Shown piece by piece: positions 51,755 through 60,726 of a DNA stretch of 61,974 nucleotides. Source of the stretch: Ligilactobacillus agilis DSM 20509 (lineage in GTDB: Bacteria > Bacillota > Bacilli > Lactobacillales > Lactobacillaceae); contig NZ_AYYP01000070.1 in NCBI RefSeq assembly GCF_001436215.1, positions 526-62,499 of the forward strand. Direction: 5' to 3'. Within the stretch, counting starts at the first letter, position 1, and every line of letters begins with the position of its first letter. Made by a program: the position numbers and the translations under genes. Below the pieces are notes generated by a model. That model saw nothing but the letters and a program-made list of their open reading frames with translations. It was not told where the DNA came from and searched no databases.

Positions 51755-52519
51755 TTGAGCCAAGAAAAAAGAATTGAATTAATTAAGCAATTATTGGCAG
51801 AAAGACAAGAGCTATCGACTAAAGAAATCATGGAGGAGTTTGGAATTTCACAGGATACTGCCCGCAGAGACATTGTCCTTCTAACTAAACGGGGGGAAGT
51901 TAAACGGACCCACGGGGGGATTTTACCCCTTGATTTTGGCCGGAGTGTACCTAATTTTCAAAGTCGGCTCAGTCGTTTTACCAAGGAAAAAACACAGATT
52001 GCTTTGGAGGCTACTAATTATTTTCGGCCCCACCACGTTTACTTTGTAGATTCATCTACGATTCTGCTGAAGACTTGTCAAAATGTCAATATGCCTCTAA
52101 CGATTGTAACGCACTCACTAGATAATTGTATGGCGTTAGCAGAAAATAATAAGGTGACGGTTAAAGTTTTAAGTGGGACCTTGAATCATGAAAACCGCTT
52201 TTTCTACTCCAACCGGGCAATGGGGGAATTACAAAATGTAGCTTTTGATACAGCCTTTGTGGCTGCCTCAGGCATTGATGAAAATGGTATTTACCTGTTA
52301 GATCAAGGCGATGCCGAAATTGTGGGCCTGGCTGTTGAACGGGCACGCAAGGTGATTTTGGTTGCTGAGCACCAAAAATTCGTGAATAAATCTTACTATC
52401 GAATCTGTTCGCTAGATAAGATTTCACTGTTTATCACAGATGAGCCTTTAACTAAAGCGCAAAGAGCGATGTTTCCAGAAACGACGGAGATAAAAGTAGC
52501 GACTAGAAGCGATAGGTAA
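51755..52519 (+). CDS. DeoR/GlpR-family transcriptional regulator
   Basis: A 254-residue repressor-like protein. The N-terminal helix-turn-helix is canonical for DeoR (LSTKEIMEEFGISQDTARRDIVLLTKRGEVKRTHGGI, about 18-54) and the rest is the sugar-phosphate binding DeoR C domain (FVDSSTILLKTCQNV, TAFVAASGIDENGIYL, KVILVAEHQKF). No sugar operon is adjacent, so its target is not visible. TTG 51755 is the start, eight bases after AAGGAGG, and a TATAAT lies at 51716-51721. Confidence 0.92.
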   Translation: MSQEKRIELIKQLLAERQELSTKEIMEEFGISQDTARRDIVLLTKRGEVKRTHGGILPLDFGRSVPNFQSRLSRFTKEKTQIALEATNYFRPHHVYFVDSSTILLKTCQNVNMPLTIVTHSLDNCMALAENNKVTVKVLSGTLNHENRFFYSNRAMGELQNVAFDTAFVAASGIDENGIYLLDQGDAEIVGLAVERARKVILVAEHQKFVNKSYYRICSLDKISLFITDEPLTKAQRAMFPETTEIKVATRSDR

Positions 52520-52585
52520 AATTTCTTTGGCATAAAAGTAATAATTGTGTTAGAATTAGATTAAATTTTCTAAGGGGTGAAGGCT

Positions 52586-53752
52586 GTGCCAATTAAAGAT
52601 AAATTCAACCATAAAATCGAAAAAATTGCGGTTTCTGATATCCGTCAATTTGATACCGAAGTTAGTTCAATTCCAGGAATTATTAAGTTAACCTTAGGAG
52701 AACCTGACTTTAATACACCAGAACACGTAAAGCAAGCAGGGATTAAGGCGATTGAAGATAACCAATCACATTACACTCCTAATCCTGGCATCATGCCACT
52801 TCGTGAAGCAACGGCGGCTTACTTTAATGAAAAATATCACTTAAACTACAAGCCAACTCAAGTAATCACGACGATTGGGGCAACAGAAGCAATTAGCGTG
52901 GCATTACAGACCATCCTCAATCCGGATGATGTGGTAATTATGCCAACCCCTGTTTTCCCAATCTATAAGCCAATTACTGAGATTAATCAAGGTAACTGCA
53001 TCATGGTCGATACTAGTGCGGATGGCTTTATTTTAACTGCAGATAAGCTCCGCCAAGTTTTAGCTGAAAATCAAGCTAAAACGGTCAAGGCCTTGGTTTT
53101 AGTATACCCAAGCAATCCAACCGGAGTTACATACAGTCGTAAGGACCTAGAAGAACTAGCTGAAGTTGTTAAAGAGGCAGGCATTTGGGTCTTATGTGAT
53201 GAAGTTTATGCTGAATTAACTTATAACGGCCAGCACACTTCGTTAGCAGAAATTATTCCTGATCAAGTCCTATTAGTTTCAGGACTATCCAAATCCCATG
53301 CTATGACCGGTTGGAGAATTGGTTACTTATTTGGCCCTGAAGATTTCGTTGAACAAGCGGTTAAAGCTCACCAATACATGGTGACTGCACCAACTGACAA
53401 CGTTCAGTTTGCGGCCTTAGAAGCGATGACTAATGGTAAAGAAGATAGTCAAGTGATGAAGGCCGAATACTTAAAGCGGCGTGAATTCTTACAAGCTGAG
53501 TTGGCAGAAGCCGGGTTTGAAGTTGCTAGTCCTGATGGAGCCTTCTACCTCTTTGCCAAGATTCCGGCTCAATTTGAACCTGATTCATGGGCATTTGTCC
53601 GTCGACTAGCTAAGGAGGCCAAAGTTGCCTTGATTCCTGGGATTTCCTTTGGCCCTGGGGGCGAAGGCTATGTCCGCCTAAGTTATGCTGCCTCAATGGA
53701 AAACTTAACAGAAGTAGCTAAGAGAATTAAGGCTTTTGTAGCCGCTAATTAA
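52586..53752 (+). CDS. Class I PLP aminotransferase (PatA-like)
   Basis: A 388-residue aminotransferase with LTLGEPDFNTPEHVKQAG, HYTPNPGIMPLREA, VYPSNPTGVTYS, LCDEVYAELTY and the PLP-lysine motif VSGLSKSHAMTGWRIGYLFGP. It is closest in character to PatA/AraT enzymes that act on aromatic amino acids or N-acetyl-diaminopimelate. The substrate is uncertain. GTG 52586 has AAGGGGTGA upstream; an earlier GTG lies within that site. It is a different branch from the aspartate aminotransferase at 13.2 kb. A terminator follows. Confidence 0.9.
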   Translation: MPIKDKFNHKIEKIAVSDIRQFDTEVSSIPGIIKLTLGEPDFNTPEHVKQAGIKAIEDNQSHYTPNPGIMPLREATAAYFNEKYHLNYKPTQVITTIGATEAISVALQTILNPDDVVIMPTPVFPIYKPITEINQGNCIMVDTSADGFILTADKLRQVLAENQAKTVKALVLVYPSNPTGVTYSRKDLEELAEVVKEAGIWVLCDEVYAELTYNGQHTSLAEIIPDQVLLVSGLSKSHAMTGWRIGYLFGPEDFVEQAVKAHQYMVTAPTDNVQFAALEAMTNGKEDSQVMKAEYLKRREFLQAELAEAGFEVASPDGAFYLFAKIPAQFEPDSWAFVRRLAKEAKVALIPGISFGPGGEGYVRLSYAASMENLTEVAKRIKAFVAAN

Positions 53753-53762
53753 TTATTACTAA

Positions 53763-53803
53763 CAAGCCCTTGTGAAAAGTTCTTCTTTCATGAGGGCTTT
53801 TTT
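53763..53803 (+). terminator. Terminator after the PatA-like gene
   Basis: CAAGCCCT-TGAAA pairs with TTTCA-AGGGCTT, followed by a T run. Confidence 0.92.
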
Positions 53804-53888
53804 ATAAAGAAATTTAAATTCCTACTTTCTTTTTCGAGAGTATGATAAAATTAACTGGTAGAATTAGATAGATAGGAAGTAGACTGGC

Positions 53889-54665
53889 ATGGATTTGCAA
53901 ACAGTAAAACGACCCATTGGAGTATTTGACTCGGGTGTGGGTGGAATTAGCGTTTTAAAAGAGGCGGTAAAATTACTGCCTAATGAGGATTTTATCTTTT
54001 TTGGGGATTCAAAAAATGCCCCCTATGGAGTAAAATCTGTCGAGCAAGTTTATCAGTTGAGTAAAAAAATTGTTACGGATTTCATTGCCCAAGATGCTAA
54101 AGCAATTGTGATAGCATGTAATACAGCGACTAGCGCAGCGGCTAAGCGTTTGCGTAGTGAACACCCCGAAGTACCAATTATTGGCCTAGAACCAGCATTA
54201 AAACCGGCGGTTTTAGCAAAAGAAAATTCACATGTGCTTGTGATGGCGACCCCGCTGACGCTAAAGGAGCAAAAGTTTGCTGATTTAATGAAGCGCTTTG
54301 AAAGTCAAGCTAAGATTAGTAAGTTACCAGCTCCAGATTTAGTAGAGTACGTGGAAAAAGGGGAGGTTGCTAGTCCAAAGCTTAAGAAGTATTTGCGCTC
54401 GATTTTAGCACCTTATATTGGGCAGATTGATAGTCTAGTTTTGGGCTGTACCCACTTTCCTTTTGCAGCACCGGCGATTGCAGAGATTGTTGGACCTGAG
54501 GTAACTTTATATGATGGTGGTGAAGGGGCTGCTAGAGAATTACGGCACCTGTTAGTTAAAAATCAGCTCAGCCGAACTGACAAGCGCCAGGGAAAGGTAA
54601 CTTTTAAAAATAGTATTAACACCGAAGCAGAATTAAACTTGTGTCGGACTTTATTTAGCTTATAG
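53889..54665 (+). CDS. murI: Glutamate racemase
   Basis: A 258-residue cofactor-independent racemase that makes D-glutamate for peptidoglycan. The two catalytic cysteines are in VIACNTATSAAAKRL and LVLGCTHFPFAAP; IGVFDSGVGGISVLKEAV and FFGDSKNAPYG are the substrate-binding strands. The length is usual. AGGAAGTAGACTGGC precedes ATG, about ten bases. Single gene with a terminator. Confidence 0.96.
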   Translation: MDLQTVKRPIGVFDSGVGGISVLKEAVKLLPNEDFIFFGDSKNAPYGVKSVEQVYQLSKKIVTDFIAQDAKAIVIACNTATSAAAKRLRSEHPEVPIIGLEPALKPAVLAKENSHVLVMATPLTLKEQKFADLMKRFESQAKISKLPAPDLVEYVEKGEVASPKLKKYLRSILAPYIGQIDSLVLGCTHFPFAAPAIAEIVGPEVTLYDGGEGAARELRHLLVKNQLSRTDKRQGKVTFKNSINTEAELNLCRTLFSL

Positions 54666-54673
54666 TTTTAAGC

Positions 54674-54710
54674 TGGGGGCTCACTTAATTTTAAGTGGGT
54701 CTCTTTTTTG
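54674..54710 (+). terminator. Terminator after murI
   Basis: GGGCTCACTTA pairs imperfectly with TAAGTGGGTCTC over a short AT loop, then TTTTTT. Confidence 0.82.
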
Positions 54711-54735
54711 TTTTAGATAATTGAGGTGAGAAATT

Positions 54736-55620
54736 ATGAATCGAATTACAGAAATGTTAGAAATTAAATATCCAATTATTCAAGGAGCGATGCAAGATGT
54801 AGCCAAAGCAGGATTGGTGGTAGCTATTTCTAATGCTGGTGGTTTAGGGGTGCTAGCTTCAGGGTAAGATACACCTGAACAGGTACGCGAAGAAATCCAT
54901 AAAGTAAAAGAATTAACTGATAAGCCATTTGCTGTAAACTTGATGTTTTTAAATAAGAAAGTTCCAAAAATCGTTGATGTTGTCATTGAAGAAGGAGTAA
55001 AAATTGTAACAACTGGTGCTGGTACACCTAAATTGTATATGCCTAAACTAAAGGATGCAGGGATAAAAGTAATGCCTGTTCAAATGTAAAAATTGCTAAA
55101 AAGATGGAAAATCTAGGTGTAGATGCTACTATTGCTGAAGGTATGGAAAGTGGAGGCCATATCGGAACTATAACATCGCAAACTCTTTGGCCTCAAGTTG
55201 TTGATGCCGTAAATATTCCTGTTATTGCAGCAGGGGGAATTGCTGATAATGTGGGGTGAAGGCAGTAATAGCGATGGGTGCTGAAGGTGTACAATTTTCT
55301 TGATTTCTAAGGAAAGCCTCGTTGGTGATAATTGGAAGAAAACGATTATTGAATCAAAGGACACTTCTATTGGTGTAATTGGTACAAAAATGGGAGTGGC
55401 CAGCCGAACGGTTGTAAATAAGAAAGCTAAAGAGCTATATGAGTTAGAAGATAGAATGACTGATAAGTTAAAATTCAATCAATTGTCAGATGGAGCATAT
55501 CAGAAGGCCGTGTATCAAAATGATGTAGAAAATGGAATAATATTTGCAGGCTCAGTTGCTGGTATGATTCATGAGAGTAAGAGTGCTGCAGAAATTATTT
55601 CTGATTTAATGAAGGAATAG
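54736..55620 (+). pseudogene. Nitronate monooxygenase / enoyl-ACP reductase II-type flavoprotein, decayed
   Basis: Pieces in several frames make a recognisable FMN-dependent TIM-barrel of the NMO/FabK family: ITEMLEIKYPIIQGAMQDVA, ISNAGGLGVLASG, then a TAA at 54865-54867; ELTDKPFAVNLMFLNKKVPK and IKVMPVQM, a stop at 55087-55089 and a frame change; [20 protein letters not shown] and [22 protein letters not shown], another shift near 55255; AVIAMGAEGVQFS, a stop; and a final open part ending in AGMIHESKSAAEIISDLMKE. At least two stops and two shifts, with about 295 codons in total, near full length. A relic no longer making enzyme. GAGGTGAG still precedes the ATG. Confidence 0.9.
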
Positions 55621-55800
55621 TAAAAGCAAAATAATATTGAAGCTAAAAACATGCTAAGGATAAAAATTTATCTTTAGTGTGTTTATTTTATTAGGAATAA
55701 ATATTACTAATTTCTATTACCATAGGGGTGCTAATAGAGTAGTTTTTGCTTCTAAAGTACTAAAAATATACTTGATTTCTAATATGAAATAAAACAAATA

Positions 55801-56226
55801 TTATTTTATTTTTTTAGAATTTTTATTTTTTAATAGAATATCTTGTAGTTTTTTAAAATGCCATTTCAATTTGAAATCAGGAGATTCTATACCTTTATCT
55901 AGTACATTAGACATTAATTCGTTAAGTTCTTCTAATATTTTGATATTTTTTTGATATTCTTTAATTTTTAACTGGATTTCCTTTTGAATAAACGTTTTGG
56001 AGTAACCATTTTCTTCAGTAATAAGTAAGATTTTTTTGATATCAGCTAATGTAAAGTTTAGAGAACTTAAATTTTTGATTGTAGTTAGGATAAAAATAGT
56101 ATCTTCATCATATATACGATAACCATTTTGGGCACGTTTAGGCTTAGGTAAAAGACCAATCCTTTCATAATAGCGAATGGTGGATACTGGTGTATCAGAT
56201 AATTCAGAAATTTTTTTAATATTCAT
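55801..56226 (-). CDS. MerR-family transcriptional regulator
   Basis: A 141-residue regulator with the MerR N-terminal winged helix MNIKKISELSDTPVSTIRYYERIGLLPKPKRAQNGYRIYDE, then a hinge and a long dimerisation coiled coil (YSKTFIQKEIQLKIKEYQKNIKILEELNELM). The short C-terminal part lacks the cysteines that mark metal-sensing members, so it resembles AdhR/TipA-like stress regulators. It is AT-rich and divergent from a membrane esterase; the promoter between them has the long spacer typical of MerR control, so that esterase is its likely target. Confidence 0.92.
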   Translation of the reverse strand: MNIKKISELSDTPVSTIRYYERIGLLPKPKRAQNGYRIYDEDTIFILTTIKNLSSLNFTLADIKKILLITEENGYSKTFIQKEIQLKIKEYQKNIKILEELNELMSNVLDKGIESPDFKLKWHFKKLQDILLKNKNSKKIK

Positions 56227-56238
56227 AAAGAACCCCCC

Positions 56239-56270
56239 TTGACATTAAACCATGGTATAACGTTTACAAT
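56239..56270 (+). promoter_or_regulatory. MerR-type promoter of the esterase gene
   Basis: TTGACA (56239-56244) and TACAAT (56265-56270) are 20 bp apart, too long for ordinary sigma-A use but usual for MerR-activated promoters. The spacer contains the near-palindrome TAAACCATGGTATA, the likely MerR operator. Confidence 0.8.
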
Positions 56271-56300
56271 AATTATATTACAGAAGAAGGAGGGATTCAA

Positions 56301-57647
56301 TTGTCAAGAATCAATCATATTATTAGTGGTACTGTTCCTATAATATTAGCCAGCCTACTGTTTTTGTTGGGATTTGCAATTCAAAATTTATCAGAGTTCA
56401 TGATCGTAGCAATGATAATAGTAGGAGCTTATGTATGGTTTAATCGTCAGAAACTATCCAAGTCAATGATTATGATAGGAATATTTTTTATCATTAGTGG
56501 AGGAATTTGGATTATATTTCGACCATTAGCTTTTTGGATTTTAGCATTAGGTTTATTAATCATTTTCCACCTGTTGATATGGTTACACATAAAAAGCTCT
56601 TTTATTTGGGCAAAATGGTTAAAAATTGGATGTTCGGTAGTATTAACAGTGTTATTTATCGGCATGCAATTAATTATGATTAAGCCAGGAATAATAGTAC
56701 CTTTATTTCAACAAAAGTCAGGTTATATAAATAGCTACCATGCATTATCTTTACCGCACTCCAAACTATCAAAGGAAATTAAAGCGCAATTTAATATTTC
56801 TTATGGTAAAAAGTATCCTCGGAGTTACCTAGATGTATTTACTAAAAAAGATCAGTCAGAAGCTCCAACAGTTATCTACTTACATGGAGGCGGATGGGTA
56901 GCAGGAGATAAAAGTGCTGGAGATCCCAATCAATCAGGTAATAAAAAGAATTATCAAATTGAGCATTTTGAAAAGACTGTAAAAGCTGGTTATAACGTAG
57001 TCTCACTCAATTATGCTTTAGCACCAGCTTATCCTTATCCAACACAGTTGAAGCAGATTTCTCAAGCTGTAAAATTTTTACAATCTCATGCAAAACAATT
57101 AAACATCAACATGGATAAAGTAATTATTTCAGGAAGTAGTGCTGGAGGAAATTTAGCTGCAGATTTTGTGACATTACAAGTAAATCCAAAACATCCGCAA
57201 GCTAAAAGAATAAAACCTGTTTTATCTAGAAAGGTACTAAAGGCGATGGTATTAGAAGTTCCTGCTACAGATATGACGCAAGTAAATCATACCTATCGAC
57301 CAGTTCATACGAATGACTATTTTTTTGGAATATCTGTCATGAGTTATACTAATCAGCCAATGGTTAGTTATGATAAAACATATTTAGCTAAGATTAGTCC
57401 AATTAATTATGTAACAAAAGATATGCCCCCGACATTTATTACAGATGGAAATACAGGGAGTTTCATGAAAGCTAATCAAAGATATGCTGAATTGCTAAAG
57501 AAGGCAGGGGTACCAGTAGAATTATACATTCCTACATTGAAAGAAGGTACTGCTGGACATGGATTTTTAGCAGATTTACAAAGCCAAATGACCCAAAAAT
57601 ATTTAAAAGATAAATGGGAATTTTTAGAAAAATATGTTTACAAATAA
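56301..57647 (+). CDS. Membrane-anchored alpha/beta hydrolase (esterase/lipase)
   Basis: A 448-residue protein with four transmembrane helices in its first 125 residues (for example PIILASLLFLLGFAIQNL and GCSVVLTVLFIGMQLIMI), then an alpha/beta hydrolase domain of the hormone-sensitive lipase/BD-FAE type that should face outward. The oxyanion motif is HGGGW (195-199), the nucleophile S280 is in GSSAGG, and H420 lies in TAGHGFL. The gene starts with TTG, seven bases after AAGGAGG. It is driven by a MerR-type promoter and is AT-rich, so probably acquired. Substrate unknown. Confidence 0.88.
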   Translation: MSRINHIISGTVPIILASLLFLLGFAIQNLSEFMIVAMIIVGAYVWFNRQKLSKSMIMIGIFFIISGGIWIIFRPLAFWILALGLLIIFHLLIWLHIKSSFIWAKWLKIGCSVVLTVLFIGMQLIMIKPGIIVPLFQQKSGYINSYHALSLPHSKLSKEIKAQFNISYGKKYPRSYLDVFTKKDQSEAPTVIYLHGGGWVAGDKSAGDPNQSGNKKNYQIEHFEKTVKAGYNVVSLNYALAPAYPYPTQLKQISQAVKFLQSHAKQLNINMDKVIISGSSAGGNLAADFVTLQVNPKHPQAKRIKPVLSRKVLKAMVLEVPATDMTQVNHTYRPVHTNDYFFGISVMSYTNQPMVSYDKTYLAKISPINYVTKDMPPTFITDGNTGSFMKANQRYAELLKKAGVPVELYIPTLKEGTAGHGFLADLQSQMTQKYLKDKWEFLEKYVYK

Positions 57648-57663
57648 TTATTATTCAGACTGA

Positions 57664-58572
57664 GATTTTATAGGTGAAAAATGTTATATTCCTAAACAAT
57701 ATAAAGGAAATAATCAAATTAGGTATCAAATCAATCATCATATGAATTTAGCACATGCAATTGCGTGTAAGTTAGTTCATGAACTTGTTCCAAAAGTAGA
57801 CACACATGAATTTTATTCAAATCGTGATAGTCAAAAATTACCATATAATCCATGGAGTTATATAGTTCGTTTTTGTGATGACAGTGGTAAGGTAATTGTA
57901 GATATTTTGAACTTTCTTTGTCATCCAACTGTTTTACATGCAGAAAATATAGCAGTCAGTACTGATTTGATTGGAGGTATTCGAAAAGCGTATAATCAGC
58001 CACTAATGATTTTACTGGGAGAATGTGGCGATGTAAGTACACGTTTTACAAGAAAAGAATCTAGTTTTGCAGAAGTAGCACGATTATCACAGAAAATTAG
58101 TGAACAATTAAAGAATGGAACATGGCAAGCATTATCAGGTGATGAGTTATCTGTACAAACATTAGTATTCGACAATACCTATCATCCAAGTGAGGATCAA
58201 TTTTTATTAAAAAGTCAACAGAAGTTACAGCTACTTGTTCAACAGGATAAAAATTGTCAACCTCTTTTGGAACGTTTAACAAATCGTCTCAAACAATCCA
58301 CTCAGACAATGCATTTACAAGCAACAATAGTAAAGTTGGGAGAATTAGCGATGATATTCTTACCATGTGAAATTGTGTACGCGTTAGGGAAAGAATTGCG
58401 TGAAGTTAAAGATAAAGTTTTAGTTGTAGGTTATACAAATGGATTTTTGGGATATGCAGTCAATCAAGATGCCTATGAACAAATTGCTGAAAGTTTAATT
58501 AGTGAAATTCCTTATGGTCAGGCAGATAAGATATTTCACGCGTTAGCACAAACATTATTAAAATTGAAGTAA
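57664..58572 (+). pseudogene. Neutral/alkaline ceramidase-like protein, 5'-truncated
   Basis: The open frame from 57664 to the stop at 58572 has no start codon with a ribosome-binding site; the first ATG is at 57742 without one. The sequence shows FLCHPTVLHAENIAVSTDLIGG and ILLGECGDVSTRFTRKESSFAE, then IVKLGELAMIFLPCEIVYALG, which I recognise as the middle and end of the neutral ceramidase-like family. The N-terminal part, around 150 residues, is missing. The break lies close behind the esterase stop codon, as if a deletion joined two loci. Probably not functional. Confidence 0.7.
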
Positions 58573-58669
58573 ATCTTCATCTACAAAATTATAGGGCTAT
58601 ATAAAAGATATTAAGTACTTCGTAAGGAAATTATGTGGTATTTGATGTCTTTTTTAGTGGGCCATAATT

Positions 58670-58705
58670 TGCTATAATGTTGATTAAAATTTAGTGGGAG
58701 GAGAT
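58670..58705 (+). promoter_or_regulatory. Orphan promoter and ribosome-binding site
   Basis: An extended -10 TGCTATAAT (58670-58678) is followed by GGGAGGAG (58697-58704), but no reading frame follows. Mobile-element DNA appears to start within about ten bases, so these are probably the control signals of a gene disrupted by the tnpB element. Confidence 0.55.
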
Positions 58706-58855
58706 TAACTGTTACCAAAAATATAGAGTATTGTAGAAATTAATAGAATTGTAATCAATCGGAAATTAAAAATGTGGGATTGATGCATTCTAGAACTTAT
58801 GTTTTGAAACTTACCTGAGAAAGTGCTATCATCTCTGTAATGGGAGGTGGGCTTA

Positions 58856-60007
58856 ATGCTACGCGTACAAAAAGTTAGACTGGATCCTAATGAAACCATG
58901 AAACAAGTTCTTGATGATTTATGTGATTATCGCAGATATTGTTGGAATCAAGGCTTAGCTTTATGGAATGATATGTATGATGTTTCCTTAATTTTAGGCG
59001 ACAAGAAGTTACGTCCAAGCGCACGTAAGGTTCGCGATGAGTTAGTCGCCAACAAGGAAGATTGGCAGTACCAACTGTCGGCTCGTTGTTTACAGCTAGC
59101 CATTTCTGACTTAGGTAAAGCTTGGCAAAACTTCTTTAAGAAGTCATTACCGGATTGGGGCAAACCAAAGTTTAAGTCTAAAAAGACAGCCCGCCAAGGT
59201 TTTAAAACGGACCGAGCTCAAATTGTTGACGATAAGTTACGGTTGGATAAGCCGCATGGGGTTAAGGACTGGGCTGATATTAGTTTTAAGGGCGCTGACG
59301 ACCTAAATGGTGATTTAAAAGTTGTCTCGATTTACCGTGAAAACGGTAAGTACTGGGCGAGCTTACCCTTTGAAGTTAAAGTGACGAAAAAAGCTAAGAC
59401 CGGGCAAAAGACAGCCGTTGACGTTAACGTTGGTCACTTTGACTATCCTGAAGGTCAAGTCAAGACCTTGCCTAACAACTTAAAGGCTTTGTACAAACGC
59501 ATTAAGCATTACCAACGCCTCTTAGCTAGGAAACGAGTGGCAAATGGAAAGAAAGCGACCCAAGCAAATAACTACGTTAAGACGAGAGCCAAGTTACAAC
59601 GTGATTATCGTCGGGTTGCCAATATCCAACACGATATTGTTCAAAAGTTTACCACCATGCTAGTCAATAATTATGACCGCATTGCCATCGAAGATTTAGC
59701 TGTTAAGCAGATGCAGATGAGTCACGTAGCGTCTAAAGGCTTACACCGGTCGATGTTTGGCTATTTCAAGCAAGTTTTAAAATATAAGTGTGAATGGTAT
59801 GGCAAGGAGTTAATCTTAGCGGATCGTTACTATCCAAGTACCCAGCGGTGTTCCCAGTGTGGGCATGTTAAGGTCGGCGCAGATAAAGTCGGACTTGATG
59901 GCAACAAGAAACATGGAACGAAGCACAACGAGTATATTTGTTATGAGTGCGGGGCAGTTATGGAGCGAGACGAAAATGCCGTGAGAAACTTACTTGCTTT
60001 ACTGTAA
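58856..60007 (+). CDS. tnpB: RNA-guided endonuclease TnpB (IS605 OrfB)
   Basis: A 383-residue TnpB, the IS605-family relative of Cas12. In studied members it cuts DNA next to a short target motif under guidance of an RNA made from the element's right end. The split RuvC triad is complete: D189 in AVDVNVGHF, E279 in IAIEDLAVKQM and D372 in ERDENAVRNLL. The zinc finger has C332, C335, C362 and C365 (QRCSQCG, ICYECG). ATG 58856 has GGGAGG eight bases upstream; a GTG nine bases earlier overlaps that site. No tnpA is nearby. It looks intact and may be active. Confidence 0.93.
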   Translation: MLRVQKVRLDPNETMKQVLDDLCDYRRYCWNQGLALWNDMYDVSLILGDKKLRPSARKVRDELVANKEDWQYQLSARCLQLAISDLGKAWQNFFKKSLPDWGKPKFKSKKTARQGFKTDRAQIVDDKLRLDKPHGVKDWADISFKGADDLNGDLKVVSIYRENGKYWASLPFEVKVTKKAKTGQKTAVDVNVGHFDYPEGQVKTLPNNLKALYKRIKHYQRLLARKRVANGKKATQANNYVKTRAKLQRDYRRVANIQHDIVQKFTTMLVNNYDRIAIEDLAVKQMQMSHVASKGLHRSMFGYFKQVLKYKCEWYGKELILADRYYPSTQRCSQCGHVKVGADKVGLDGNKKHGTKHNEYICYECGAVMERDENAVRNLLALL

Positions 60008-60110
60008 AAATTAACGGGGTGGGCTACACCCTTAAGCTACAAGAGTCAGTCACTGTCATTACCCCCGAGTTGGGATATGGGAATACTGATGTTGACGGTA
60101 GTAAATAAAA
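60008..60110 (+). ncRNA. Candidate omega (guide) RNA region / right end of the tnpB element
   Basis: Directly after tnpB comes GGGTG-GGCTA-CACCC, a stable hairpin, then further imperfect dyads. In IS605-type elements the 3' end of tnpB and the right end form the guide RNA scaffold, with the guide taken from the flank. Exact ends cannot be set here without related copies. Confidence 0.45.
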
Positions 60111-60201
60111 TTAGGAAAGGAAAAGTTATATTCTTTCTAATAATGTAGAATTAATAGATGTTATTCTATATTATTCCACATTTTATATAGCAGGGTTGCT
60201 A

Positions 60202-60723
60202 ATGATTTATTTAAGACCAGCAACTATGGAAGAGTTACCTTTAATTATGCAGATTTTTACTGAAGCTAAGGCCTTATTAAAAGCTGATGGGAGCAGTCAG
60301 TGGCAAAGCGGTTCCCCTAACGAAGAAACTTTTAAGGCGGATATTGCAGCTAATGAGGGGTACGTTTTAATAGTGGATGGACAGGTTGGTGGTTATTTAG
60401 CGCTTAAGGCGGGAACTGATCCTAACTACTTAGTAATTAGGGAAGGTAGCTGGCACTTGCAGGAAGATTACCTAGCCATTCACCGGGTGATGATTAGTAG
60501 CAAATTTAGGGGAAAAAAACTAGCTTCCTATCTATTTTCAAACCTTTTAAGCTTAGCGTACGCGCAAAATAAGTTTTACCTTAGAATTGATACTCATCCT
60601 AAAAATAACCGCATGCAGCATCTTATTAAAAAAGCAGGCTTTGACTATTGTGGTCTAATCGAAATTAGCGGTGACCCGGACCCAGATCGATATGCTTATG
60701 ATTTAAAATTAGGGGGAAGATAA
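60202..60723 (+). CDS. GNAT-family N-acetyltransferase
   Basis: A 173-residue acetyl-CoA dependent acetyltransferase. The N-terminal strand IYLRPATMEELPLIMQIF and the acetyl-CoA loop HRVMISSKFRGKKLASYLFSNLL (R-G-K-K-L-A) are typical, followed by FYLRIDTHPKNNRMQHLIKKAGFDYCG, the usual end of this group. The acceptor substrate is unknown. I prefer ATG 60202 to the TTG six bases before; the ribosome-binding site CAGGG is weak. It is four bases from the next gene and probably cotranscribed with it. Confidence 0.9.
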   Translation: MIYLRPATMEELPLIMQIFTEAKALLKADGSSQWQSGSPNEETFKADIAANEGYVLIVDGQVGGYLALKAGTDPNYLVIREGSWHLQEDYLAIHRVMISSKFRGKKLASYLFSNLLSLAYAQNKFYLRIDTHPKNNRMQHLIKKAGFDYCGLIEISGDPDPDRYAYDLKLGGR

Positions 60724-60726
60724 ACG

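Larger units (their letters stand above)
58713..60110 (+). mobile_element. IS200/IS605-type element carrying only tnpB (IS1341-like)
   Basis: A tnpB gene without the tnpA transposase. The edges are approximate. A TTAC at 58713-58716, the target used by several IS605 elements, is a candidate left junction; the right end is somewhere after the hairpin region downstream of tnpB. The coding part is richer in GC than the flanking DNA. Without TnpA it would need a helper to move. Confidence 0.6.

Noticed and set aside
60009-60107. A short open frame after tnpB (KINGVGYTLKLQESVTVITP, continuing with ELGYGNTDVDGSK and a stop).
   Set aside because: It has no start codon with a ribosome-binding site and overlaps the hairpin DNA expected of the element's right end. 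It might be the tail of the disrupted gene, but I cannot support that.
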